Assembly: GCA_012522165.1 (NCBI GenBank)
Contig: JAAYKZ010000169.1
Span: forward strand, 1-5,606
Direction: 5' to 3'
Origin: Clostridiales bacterium
Lineage (GTDB): Bacteria; Bacillota; Clostridia; Caldicoprobacterales; UBA3941
Length of the DNA stretch: 5,606 bases
The notes under the pieces were generated by a model. That model saw only the letters and a list, made by a program, of their open reading frames with translations, was not told the origin of the DNA and searched no databases. The position numbers were made by a program, and so were the translations under genes. Positions 1 to 5,606 of the stretch are shown here, piece after piece (position 1 is the first letter of the stretch; every line of letters begins with the position of its first letter).

Positions 1-771
1 ATTTTGTATTACGTATACTTGTCCTCTTCTAATTTCCTCTTCCAATAAACGTACAGAGATAACGGCTAGACTTTGATTTTCTATTACCGCACTTTTAATG
101 GCCTGAGAGCTGTTGGCCTCCCAAGTTGTTTTTATGGATATACCCTTATCTGCCATAAACCTTTCAAAAAGCTCTCTGGTGCCGCTTCCCTCTTCACGCA
201 TGGCAAAGCTCTCTTGAGACAGCTCAGAAAGCTTCACAGTCTCCCGTTTAGCAAAGGGATGGGACATGCTACAAATAAGAACTAAGAAATCTTTAATTTC
301 TGGAATGCTTATTAGATCCTGACTTTTTACCCTTCCCTCAACTATTGCTACATCTAGTTCAGATTTTAATAACTTCTCTTCAATGATTTTTGTATTATTT
401 ATATATGAATAAATTTCAACCTCAGGATTGGCTTTTTTAAAGCTGTTTAGAATTTGGCTAAGTAAACATTCTCCTACGGTCATGGTTGCACCTATCCTAA
501 TTTTCTCTACATATCCAGTTTCAAATATCATCTCTTCCATATCATCAAATTGTTTGACAACATTTCTTGCATAAGAAAGTAACTTCTTGCCTTTTTCTGT
601 TATATAAAGCTTTTTGGAAAGGCGCTCAAAGAGCAGCATGCCATAGTACTCTTCCAGTTCTTTTATAGCCTGGCTTACTGTTGGCTGTGATATATATAGT
701 TTTGATGCTGCAGCACTCATTTTACCAGTATCTGCTACCTCTATAAATATTCTTAAATGTCTTATAGTCAT
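1..771 (-). CDS. LysR-family transcriptional regulator, C-terminus cut by window edge
   Basis: Reading back from an ATG at 771 gives 257 uninterrupted codons to the window edge. The start is set by an AGGAGG site at 777-782, five bases upstream. Residues 1-60 form a LysR winged helix-turn-helix, including the stretch KLYISQPTVSQAIKELE (24-40) and the following FERLSKKLYITEKG. A linker helix follows, then the effector domain from about residue 90, with ELDVAIVEG, MREEGSGTRELFE and LAVISVRLLEEEIRRGQ. This pattern is closest to the CysL/CysB-like branch of the family. Full members are about 290-300 residues, so roughly 35-45 are missing. It is separated from the upstream ABC operon by a strong terminator and has its own predicted promoter. 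A palindrome in its leader recurs before the ABC operon, so I infer autoregulation plus control of that operon. The effector is unknown. Confidence 0.95.
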   Translation of the reverse strand, partial: MTIRHLRIFIEVADTGKMSAAASKLYISQPTVSQAIKELEEYYGMLLFERLSKKLYITEKGKKLLSYARNVVKQFDDMEEMIFETGYVEKIRIGATMTVGECLLSQILNSFKKANPEVEIYSYINNTKIIEEKLLKSELDVAIVEGRVKSQDLISIPEIKDFLVLICSMSHPFAKRETVKLSELSQESFAMREEGSGTRELFERFMADKGISIKTTWEANSSQAIKSAVIENQSLAVISVRLLEEEIRRGQVYVIQN

Positions 772-776
772 GTTAG

Positions 777-782
777 CCTCCT
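777..782 (-). promoter_or_regulatory. Ribosome binding site of lysR gene
   Basis: The minus strand reads AGGAGG five bases before the ATG at 771. It fixes the start of a gene that has no stop inside the window. Confidence 0.85.
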
Positions 783-801
783 ACCAAAACAAAAATCATT
801 A

Positions 802-816
802 ATAGGTTTTACCTAT
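802..816. promoter_or_regulatory. Candidate LysR operator in the lysR leader
   Basis: The plus strand reads ATAGGTTTTACCTAT, a perfect palindrome with 6-base arms (ATAGGT/ACCTAT) around TTT. It contains the T-N11-A core of LysR sites and matches the ATAG-N7-CTAT form known for OxyR half-sites. The same core recurs at 3864-3878 in the same orientation, with 20 of 25 bases matching when the flank is included. Relative to the predicted lysR start near 821 it is centred near +13, which suits repression of its own gene. Confidence 0.6.
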
Positions 817-827
817 GATATTATTAG

Positions 828-856
828 ATCATATCACTTTTTTATTGGTGCAACAA
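828..856 (-). promoter_or_regulatory. Predicted sigma-A-type promoter of lysR
   Basis: On the minus strand a TTGTTG box (851-856) is followed after 17 bases by TATGAT (828-833). The -10 matches consensus at five of six positions, but the -35 is weak. Transcription would start near 821, leaving a leader of about 50 bases that contains the palindrome at 802-816. The downstream gene needs its own promoter because a terminator lies between it and the ABC operon. Confidence 0.45.
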
Positions 857-907
857 GTAATATTTCACCGATAGTTTCCCACAGTAGAATAGCGTCTGAA
901 TAAATCC

Positions 908-965
908 AAATAAAAATAGCCTATCCCCTCCACTTTCTAGTTATCTCAGTGGAAAGAATAGACTA
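908..965 (-). terminator. Strong intrinsic terminator of the ABC importer operon
   Basis: On the minus strand an 18-base arm (948-965) pairs completely with 917-934, with four G-U wobbles and a 13-base loop. TTTTTATTT follows directly (908-916). It lies about 20 bases beyond the stop of the ATPase gene and isolates lysR from the operon. Confidence 0.88.
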
Positions 966-984
966 AACCTGTATAACATTCAAT

Positions 985-1752
985 CTAGCTAACATAAAAT
1001 ACATATTGTTTTTGTGCATTATTCTTTAATTCCACCTGTTCAGAGGATAGCCCAAAGATTCTATTTATCTCCCTGCTTTCATACACAGCTTGCGGAGTAT
1101 CATATATAACTATCTCTCCTTTATCCATTAAACAAATCCTGTCTGAATAAGCGAGAGCACTGCTAAGGTCATGTAATACCATAACAATGGTTTTGCCCAT
1201 ACCTTTTAATTTTTTAATTATTTCCAATATCTCAAACTGATGATTAATATCTAAGTATGTGGTTGGCTCATCGAGAAATATTATGTCTGTATCCTGGGCC
1301 AGTACCATTGCTATATAGGCTCTTTGACGCTGGCCTCCAGAAAGCTCCCATATATTTTTCTCTATATACTCCTGAAGCCCCATACTTTCTATGGCACTCT
1401 CTACAATTAGCTTGTCCTTCTTCTGAGGTATACGGGGAAAACCTAAATATGGGAACCTGCCATGTAACACTAAATTATAGACTGTTATATTAGGAGTATC
1501 CCTAAGTTGTGGCAAAAATGAAAGCTCTTTAGCCACCTCCTTGCGGGACATATCCCCTATGTTTTTCCCTTTGACCAAGATCTCCCCTCTAAAAGGTTCT
1601 AATAGATTAGATGCTGTTTTCAAAAGAGTGGTCTTGCCACAGCCGTTTTTGCCGATAATAGTAGTTATGGTGCCTTCTTCCAAGGAGATATTTATATTTT
1701 TTATGACCTCTATCTTATTGTATCCTGCTGACACATTCTTCAATCTAACCAT
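985..1752 (-). CDS. ABC transporter ATP-binding protein (iron-complex/corrinoid uptake type)
   Basis: This is a 255-residue ATPase that drives import by the adjacent permease and binding protein from the cytoplasmic face. All nucleotide-binding elements are intact: Walker A GKNGCGKTT (34-42), Q-loop glutamine in FLPQ (82), signature LSGGQ (137-141), Walker B IIFLDEP with D161 and E162, the following D-loop, and switch histidine H194 in VLHD. The length and the order of elements match the FecE/BtuD/FhuC group. Its ATG overlaps the permease stop by 8 bases, typical of translational coupling, with an AAGGGA site six bases before it. It is the last gene before the terminator. The family does not reveal the substrate: ferric siderophore, heme, corrinoid and molybdate importers share this ATPase type. 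Confidence 0.95.
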   Translation of the reverse strand: MVRLKNVSAGYNKIEVIKNINISLEEGTITTIIGKNGCGKTTLLKTASNLLEPFRGEILVKGKNIGDMSRKEVAKELSFLPQLRDTPNITVYNLVLHGRFPYLGFPRIPQKKDKLIVESAIESMGLQEYIEKNIWELSGGQRQRAYIAMVLAQDTDIIFLDEPTTYLDINHQFEILEIIKKLKGMGKTIVMVLHDLSSALAYSDRICLMDKGEIVIYDTPQAVYESREINRIFGLSSEQVELKNNAQKQYVFYVS

Positions 1753-2788
1753 ATAGCTTCCCTTTCTTGCGTTTTAGTAATAGGTAAATGAAAAATGGGC
1801 CTCCTAGAAAGGACATTATTATCCCCACAGGTATTTCAAAGGGTGCAAATAAAACTCGAGCAAGCACATCACAGCATAGGGTAAAAATACTTCCCAGAAG
1901 TGCACATACAGGTATCAGGAATCTATTATCATAACCAACTAGGAATCTTGAGGCATGTGGTACAATAAGTCCCACAAAACCTAACAGCCCAGCAAAGCTT
2001 ATAGCGCTACCTGCAAGAAGGGCCGCCAAGCCCAAAAAAAGAAACCGTAGCCTACTCACTGTCAAACCTAAGGATTTAGCAGTCTCATCACCTAGGGCTA
2101 GTACATTCATATCATAACTAAGAACTAAGACAATTATAAGGGCTAAAACAATAAAACCAGCTGGAGCAGCTAACCTTTCCATTGTAACACCGGAGAAGCC
2201 TCCTACCATGAATACGGCTCTATCTATAGCAGAATCTGGATGAAGGGTGAGCACAGTATCTGTCATGGCCCCTATAAAGCTTGAAACAGCAATCCCTGAC
2301 AAAACTATAGACATACGGGATGCACCGGTTTTTTGTGCTATAAAGAAAACTATAAGTACAGCCATAAGTCCGCCAATAAAAGCAGCTAGGGGAACAAAAT
2401 AGAGACTGGCAGGAAAAAAAGCACTTATAAGTACAGCAAGAAAACCTGCCCCTGAATTCACTCCTATTATATTGGGGCTGGCTAGGGAATTATTTAAAAC
2501 CGACTGCAAGATGGCTCCAGAAACCGATAAAGAACAACCAGCCAGTATTGCTGCCAAGGTTCTGGGTATTCTTACAAAACTTATAATTTGATAGGTCTTT
2601 GAATTAATATCCCTCTGATGCATAGCAGAAATAATCTCCCCGACAGGTATTTTGGAAGATCCAATGCTTATACTTACAATAGCAGCTATAATAAGCAATA
2701 TAAGAAGGAGAGCTATAACTAATCCGTTATAGCTCCCACTATTTTTATTGAAAAATTTCCGGATAGAGAATTTTGGCCATATACTCAT
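1745..2788 (-). CDS. FecCD-family ABC transporter permease
   Basis: This is the membrane channel of the importer, 347 residues with about nine to ten hydrophobic segments beginning near residue 23. FecCD/BtuC hallmarks are present: RIPRT (73-77), the GDETAKSLG coupling-helix region that contacts the ATPase (233-241), VGLIVPH (272-278), EIPVGI (318-323) and GGPFF (329-333). The frame is open to an earlier ATG at 2857. I chose 2788 because GGGGTG lies six bases before it, the earlier ATG has no ribosome site, and 347 residues is the family's normal length. With this start it overlaps the binding-protein gene by 44 bases, and its TAG overlaps the ATPase start. Expression is probably coupled across the operon. 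Confidence 0.94.
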   Translation of the reverse strand: MSIWPKFSIRKFFNKNSGSYNGLVIALLLILLIIAAIVSISIGSSKIPVGEIISAMHQRDINSKTYQIISFVRIPRTLAAILAGCSLSVSGAILQSVLNNSLASPNIIGVNSGAGFLAVLISAFFPASLYFVPLAAFIGGLMAVLIVFFIAQKTGASRMSIVLSGIAVSSFIGAMTDTVLTLHPDSAIDRAVFMVGGFSGVTMERLAAPAGFIVLALIIVLVLSYDMNVLALGDETAKSLGLTVSRLRFLFLGLAALLAGSAISFAGLLGFVGLIVPHASRFLVGYDNRFLIPVCALLGSIFTLCCDVLARVLFAPFEIPVGIIMSFLGGPFFIYLLLKRKKGKLYG

Positions 2789-3755
2789 AGCTTTCACCCC
2801 ATCTTGCGTTTGGCTTGTAATGGAATAGCTCCTTGGGTAGGACAATGTAATTGCCATTTTTTACGGCAGACAGATTGCCCCATGCCGGATCCTTTTCTAT
2901 GCCTTCCTTCAATGCATTGATGGCCTTTTGGCTATCTCCCATGGTTACCACAAAAATATATTCCGGATCCTCTTGAATAATTACCTCCATGCTTAAATCT
3001 TCTAATAGTGACTCATGTTTTGAGGCTATATTTGTGGTGCCTAAATCATCTAGTATCTTACAGGCCATATTATCATCATACTTTGCCTTTGCACCGCTGG
3101 ACATAGCCCGTATAAACAAAATATCTGCACCAGTTTGGTTTTGAACTTTTTCTAAAATCCCATCTATTTGTTTTTTAACCTGCAACCCGTTCTTATCATA
3201 TAGCTCCTTATTGCCAGTTATATCGGTGCATATATCCAACATATTTAAATAATCCTCAAAATGCTCTACCTTAAAAAAACCATGGGGTATATTAGCTTTT
3301 TCAAGGGTATCTGCTGCCTTTACATGGCTGTCAATATCAGGAGATAGTAACACAAAATCGGGCGAAAGATCCAATATTACCTCTAGATTGGGATCCTTAA
3401 TGGTACCCACAATCTGTGTATCTTCAGGTAAATCCAATTTTCTTTCAGTCATGACATCATTAGTTACTCCTATTAGCTGTCCACCTGCCAATAGCCAAGT
3501 TTCTGCATAGGAGCCCACAAGAGATACCACTCTACTTGGCTTTTCCTCTAACACTACAGTGTTTTCTAGTGCATCTACAAAGCTATAATAAACACTATTT
3601 TCATTGCTTTCTTCATTGGTATCTACATCTTTTTCCACATCCACATCATTTTGAGCATCTACACCTGTCACTGCAGACTGTGCTACGCAAGCTGAGAGTA
3701 GTTGTGCTATAAGAAAGATTAATAATGCAGCTACAAAAGTTTTTCTTCTTGACAT
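2745..3755 (-). CDS. Substrate-binding lipoprotein of the ABC importer (Peripla_BP_2 type)
   Basis: This 336-residue extracellular receptor delivers substrate to the permease. A basic start (MSRRK) and hydrophobic stretch lead to the lipobox LLSAC, with C23 the lipidated cysteine. Next comes an Asp/Glu/Asn-rich linker (about 33-54). The fold of the FecB/BtuF group starts around SRVVSLVGSYAETWLLAGG (74-92) and includes NLEVILDLSPDFVLLSP (123-139), DPAWGNLSAVKNG (289-301) and a C-terminal FHYKPNARWGESYEYM (311-326). The nearby feoB-like gene suggests an iron or other metal complex, but corrinoid, heme or oxyanion cannot be excluded. The gene is first in the operon. Its predicted promoter is preceded by a large palindrome matching the one in the lysR leader. 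Confidence 0.93.
   Translation of the reverse strand: MSRRKTFVAALLIFLIAQLLSACVAQSAVTGVDAQNDVDVEKDVDTNEESNENSVYYSFVDALENTVVLEEKPSRVVSLVGSYAETWLLAGGQLIGVTNDVMTERKLDLPEDTQIVGTIKDPNLEVILDLSPDFVLLSPDIDSHVKAADTLEKANIPHGFFKVEHFEDYLNMLDICTDITGNKELYDKNGLQVKKQIDGILEKVQNQTGADILFIRAMSSGAKAKYDDNMACKILDDLGTTNIASKHESLLEDLSMEVIIQEDPEYIFVVTMGDSQKAINALKEGIEKDPAWGNLSAVKNGNYIVLPKELFHYKPNARWGESYEYMAKILYPEIFQ
2795..2800 (-). promoter_or_regulatory. Ribosome binding site deciding the permease start
   Basis: The minus strand reads GGGGTG, then six bases, then the ATG at 2788. It lies inside the 3' end of the binding-protein gene and favours this start over the upstream ATG at 2857. Confidence 0.7.
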
Positions 3756-3812
3756 TTAATACAATACACCTCTTGCCTTATGTAATATTTTCGTTAGTAA
3801 CATTCCTTCTAT

Positions 3813-3841
3813 ATAATATTACTAGGCTGGTATATTGTAAA
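3813..3841 (-). promoter_or_regulatory. Predicted promoter of the ABC importer operon
   Basis: On the minus strand TTTACA (3836-3841, five of six consensus positions) is separated by exactly 17 bases from TATTAT (3813-3818). Transcription would begin near 3806, about 50 bases before the ATG at 3755. A 6-base-arm palindrome, TATATT-GTAA-AATATA (3831-3846), covers the -35 box. It could be a second regulator contact or simply AT-rich sequence. Confidence 0.6.
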
Positions 3842-3853
3842 ATATAATTATCT

Positions 3854-3888
3854 AATTGTTATCATAGGTTTTTCCTATGGTAATAATT
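3854..3888. promoter_or_regulatory. Candidate LysR activator site upstream of the ABC operon
   Basis: This is a 35-base imperfect palindrome. The arm AATTGTTATCATAGG (3854-3868) and the arm CCTATGGTAATAATT (3874-3888) are complementary at 13 of 15 positions around TTTTT. The core ATAGGTTTTTCCTAT (3864-3878) carries the T-N11-A motif and differs at one base from the palindrome in the lysR leader. Its centre is about 65 bases upstream of the predicted start near 3806, the usual position of the primary LysR recognition site at activated promoters. No T-run follows, so it does not look like a terminator. Confidence 0.65.
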
Positions 3889-3903
3889 GTTTTTAATGCA
3901 GTT

Positions 3904-4077
3904 TTATCTATTTTCCATCTGCTGGTCTAATATCCCATAATCCTGCCAAAAATCTTCATCAAAGACTACAGTATATATCCATTGATTTTCTACTATTTTT
4001 TCTTCCCCATATGGATAGATTGTTTTGTGCTTCTCAAAAACCTCAACTTCAGAAGAGCAATTGTAGGTAGTATGCGA
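3904..4077 (-). pseudogene. Start-less coding-like fragment of unknown gene
   Basis: A minus-strand frame is open for 57 codons, from just after an in-frame TAA (4078-4080) to a TAA at 3904-3906. It lacks ATG, GTG or TTG until a methionine four residues from the end. The translation looks like a real acidic protein tail, with the segments EVEVFEKHKTIYPYGEEKI, QWIYTVVFDEDFWQDYG and ILDQQMENR. The first 29 bases overlap the 3' end of the 10TM transporter gene in another frame. I do not recognise the family. It may be the 3' remnant of a deleted gene fused to the transporter's end, or a lost C-terminal extension of the transporter separated by a +1 shift. It could also be chance in a short frame. 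No terminator is visible here, so read-through from the transporter towards the ABC operon is possible. Confidence 0.4.
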
Positions 4078-5293
4078 TTACACCTACAATAAATGAAGGT
4101 ATTGTAGTAAATACTGTAGCCCAAAATGCTGACTTGGCATCAAGAGCTATAAGGGGGAATAAAGCGTCTCCATCCTGAGAAATAGAGTTAGCTAAAAGAG
4201 CAGCAAAGGGGAACATTCCCTTAAGATACAAGGATACAAAGATTATCTGTGGGCCGCATCCTGGTATTAGTCCAACTAACACTCCTATAATAACAGACAT
4301 CAAGCCTGTAGAGGTGAGAAATGCCTCTATTACCTGCTCTCCTCCAATTAAATATACCCCTATTTCATAGACCAAGTAAGCTACAAAGACCCAAGTCCCT
4401 ACAAAGGCTGTTTCTTCAGCATTGTGTATAAAAGTCTCCTTTAAAGAAAACAATTTGTGTTCCACATCTTCGTGGGTTTGGGCTGTAATAAATTTCTTAC
4501 CAAAGAGCATGTATAGTACTGCCACAAGGGTTCCTACAACTCCTATTATTGTGCCAATATTGGGCAAACCAGGAAGGGCATTTATATCTACCATGGAAAG
4601 ATCCAAAATCCCTAGCACAAATCCTAAAGCTAAAATGATCCAAAACACTACATAAGCACCATGGGTTAGCTTATAGCCTAAACTGTTTACATCTAAAGGA
4701 TCGCTATGGTGAAGGACTAAATCAATCTCATCTCCTTCTTCATGGCCAATATGCTTCAAATTGCTGGATCTAACCCTACAAACATTGGGGTTATCGCAAT
4801 ACAGCTCATCCAACTGTGCTTCAGCCTGTCTATGTTTCTCTTCAATATTTTTATCCTCACTTACTACCTTAGAGGATCTTTTACGTACCCAATCCCCAAT
4901 TCCCCAATAGTCTATAACATAACCTGTGATAGCACCAACAATAAAACATATAATTGATATAAAAGCGAAATGTAAAGGTGCTTTTGTTAAAATTACAAAG
5001 GAGGCATCTCCAGCTGTAGCTACTAATGTAGCAATAACCGTTCCAAAGCTAACAGTACCTTTTACATACAAAGGCATAACAAATATTGCTCCCCCACAGC
5101 CAGGAGTCATACCTAAAAATGCACCAATAAGGGGCTGATATTTTTTTGATCTCTCTATAGTATCCACAAAGGCTCCTTGCTGCTTATAATTTATGTAACC
5201 AAATAACAGAAGAACTGCACCTACAAAAGCTGTTACTTGAACAAAGGACTCCTCTGCGCTGCGTAATATAATTTCAATTAAATCTCCAACCAT
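4049..5293 (-). CDS. 10TM heavy-metal exporter / putative manganese transporter family protein
   Basis: This 414-residue integral membrane protein has two related halves. Half one (about 12-130) has AEES, then GMTPGCGG (61-68), PLYVKGT and AGDASF (94-99). Half two (about 291-410) repeats them as AEET, GLIPGCGPQ (341-349), SLYLKGM and DGDALFP (374-380). The paired PGCG and GDA motifs are the hallmark of the family described as putative 10TM heavy-metal exporter or putative manganese transporter (PF11449, from memory). The halves are joined by further membrane segments and a soluble loop (about 135-205) rich in Glu/Asp, with C166, C172, H181, H184, H195 and H196, a plausible metal-sensing site. 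The ATG follows AAGGAGG (5301-5307) by seven bases. Direction of transport and metal are not proven; manganese, arsenic and other metals have been proposed. It sits between iron-uptake genes. Confidence 0.88.
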   Translation of the reverse strand: MVGDLIEIILRSAEESFVQVTAFVGAVLLLFGYINYKQQGAFVDTIERSKKYQPLIGAFLGMTPGCGGAIFVMPLYVKGTVSFGTVIATLVATAGDASFVILTKAPLHFAFISIICFIVGAITGYVIDYWGIGDWVRKRSSKVVSEDKNIEEKHRQAEAQLDELYCDNPNVCRVRSSNLKHIGHEEGDEIDLVLHHSDPLDVNSLGYKLTHGAYVVFWIILALGFVLGILDLSMVDINALPGLPNIGTIIGVVGTLVAVLYMLFGKKFITAQTHEDVEHKLFSLKETFIHNAEETAFVGTWVFVAYLVYEIGVYLIGGEQVIEAFLTSTGLMSVIIGVLVGLIPGCGPQIIFVSLYLKGMFPFAALLANSISQDGDALFPLIALDAKSAFWATVFTTIPSFIVGVIAYYLQLLF

Positions 5294-5308
5294 ACCTTAT
5301 CCTCCTTG

Positions 5309-5368
5309 TCATACTAAGAAGCCAACAAGCTCCTTTCGAAAAATAAAGCATAACACAATTATTTATAC
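5309..5368 (-). pseudogene. Relic duplicate of the feoB-like 3' end
   Basis: The 19 bases at 5342-5360 are identical to 5509-5527 inside the feoB-like gene. Weaker similarity continues beyond them: AAGGAG follows 6-7 bases later in both copies, then TTRTTGG and a GTAT-plus-stop ending. Read in the matching frame, the relic encodes IVLCFI, then FRKELVGFLV and a TGA (5309-5311). The real gene encodes IVLCFI, then VAQGVRLLGLV and a TAG. A TAA lies in frame just upstream, so it is not expressed as a protein. It forms most of the leader of the 10TM transporter gene and ends two bases from that gene's ribosome site. I infer a remnant of a second tandem feoB-like gene or a short local duplication. 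Confidence 0.5.
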
Positions 5369-5391
5369 CCTTATTCTATAATCAAAAACAA
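5362..5391 (-). promoter_or_regulatory. Possible promoter of the 10TM transporter gene
   Basis: On the minus strand TTGTTT (5386-5391) precedes TATAAA (5362-5367) by 18 bases. The -10 is good and the -35 is weak. A promoter is expected between the terminator at 5401-5444 and the gene start at 5293. The leader would be about 60 bases, too short for a yybP-ykoY manganese riboswitch. Confidence 0.3.
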
Positions 5392-5400
5392 TCAATCATT

Positions 5401-5444
5401 TTATAATAAAAACTCCCTTATAGTAAATAATACCATAAGGAAGT
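5401..5444 (-). terminator. Intrinsic terminator after the feoB-like gene
   Basis: On the minus strand a 14-base stem (5431-5444 with 5412-5425, two G-U wobbles) closes a 5-base loop and is followed by TTTTTATTAT. It lies about 30 bases past the TAG at 5473 and separates the feoB-like gene from the 10TM transporter gene. Confidence 0.85.
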
Positions 5445-5472
5445 CTTGTTTAGCCACTTTATTGATAATTTC

Positions 5473-5606
5473 CTATACAAGCCCCAATAATCTTACTCCT
5501 TGGGCCACAATAAAGCATAACACAATTCCAGTTATAGTAGGTATAGCAAAGGAAAGTACAGTCCATTTGAGACTTTGAGTCTCCTTTCCAATGGTAAGAA
5601 GAGTAG
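5473..5606 (-). CDS. feoB: C-terminal end of an FeoB-like ferrous iron transporter (partial)
   Basis: The last 43 codons of a gene that starts beyond the right edge end at TAG (5473-5475). The visible peptide, TLLTIGKETQSLKWTVLSFA followed by IPTITGIVLCFIVAQGVRLLGLV, resembles the end of FeoB. There a charged KET/RET-S-KW segment precedes the last membrane helix of the Gate (nucleoside-recognition) domain, and the protein ends in a (R)LLGL-like tail. FeoB is a GTP-dependent inner-membrane Fe(II) importer; the G domain is not visible here. Another Gate-domain membrane protein remains possible. The gene ends at its own terminator. Part of its 3' sequence is repeated at 5342-5360. Confidence 0.65.
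   Translation of the reverse strand, partial: TLLTIGKETQSLKWTVLSFAIPTITGIVLCFIVAQGVRLLGLV

Noticed and set aside
73..285. Plus-strand open frame of 70 codons
   Set aside because: It lies antisense to the intact LysR coding sequence, has no ribosome site, and its translation has no recognisable domain.
843..873. Inverted repeat TATTGGTG/CACCGATA around the lysR -35 box
   Set aside because: The arms have one mismatch and a 15-base loop, and there is no second copy in the window. It is too weak to call an operator or terminator.
2789..2857. N-terminal extension of the permease to an ATG at 2857
   Set aside because: No ribosome site precedes it. The added 23 residues are a frame-shifted reading of the binding-protein gene and exceed the usual family length.
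3850..3864. Possible Fur-like box (TGATAACAATTAGAT on the minus strand)
   Set aside because: Only about 10 of 14 informative positions fit TGATAAT-N-ATTATCA, and it overlaps the flank of the stronger palindrome. AT-rich sequence gives such matches easily.
4422..5138. Several plus-strand open frames of about 70 codons
   Set aside because: They are antisense to the 10TM transporter gene, which has clear family motifs throughout. They lack ribosome sites and protein-like features.
5294..5400. Manganese (yybP-ykoY) riboswitch before the 10TM transporter gene
   Set aside because: The leader after the terminator is only about 100 bases, lacks the paired conserved loop segments, and is largely explained by the feoB-like relic.

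Overview
This window looks like low-GC Firmicutes DNA, most likely from an anaerobic Clostridia-type organism. The reasons are the AT-rich intergenic sequence, strong AGGAGG-type ribosome binding sites, intrinsic terminators with long U-tracts and short intergenic gaps. The genus cannot be fixed from sequence alone; an Alkaliphilus-like clostridium would fit. Every gene I can support lies on the minus strand, so transcription runs from high to low coordinates.

In transcription order the layout is as follows. (1) The last 43 codons of an FeoB-like ferrous-iron transporter enter from the right edge and end at 5473, followed by a strong intrinsic terminator. (2) A short relic that repeats the end of that same gene lies just before the next gene. 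(3) A 414-residue membrane protein of the 10TM heavy-metal exporter / putative manganese transporter family (4049-5293) has two inverted-repeat-like halves and a His/Cys/acid-rich central loop. (4) A coding-like reading frame with no start codon (3904-4077) overlaps its 3' end. (5) A three-gene ABC importer of the iron-complex/corrinoid (FecBCD/BtuFCD) type follows: lipoprotein binding protein (2745-3755), permease (1745-2788) and ATPase (985-1752). The genes overlap at both junctions and end at an 18-bp terminator hairpin. (6) A divergence-free but separately transcribed LysR-family regulator (1-771) runs off the left edge, missing only its extreme C-terminus.

The genes fit a metal-handling island: ferrous iron uptake, a divalent-metal or metalloid transporter, and uptake of a chelated metal or metal cofactor. 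The most informative regulatory signal is a near-identical 15-bp palindrome, ATAGG-TTTWC-CTAT type. It occurs twice in the window, once upstream of the ABC operon and once in the leader of the lysR gene. The copy before the ABC operon is centred about 65 bp upstream of the predicted transcription start, the classic activator position for LysR proteins. The copy before lysR lies just past its predicted start site, where it would suit autorepression. The inference is that this LysR protein activates the importer and represses itself. That would be unusual, because such importers are normally controlled by Fur or DtxR-type repressors.

No RNA genes, CRISPR arrays, insertion sequences or phage genes were seen. 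I did not find a convincing wholly new system; the novelty is in the LysR circuit and the gene relics on both sides of the 10TM transporter.
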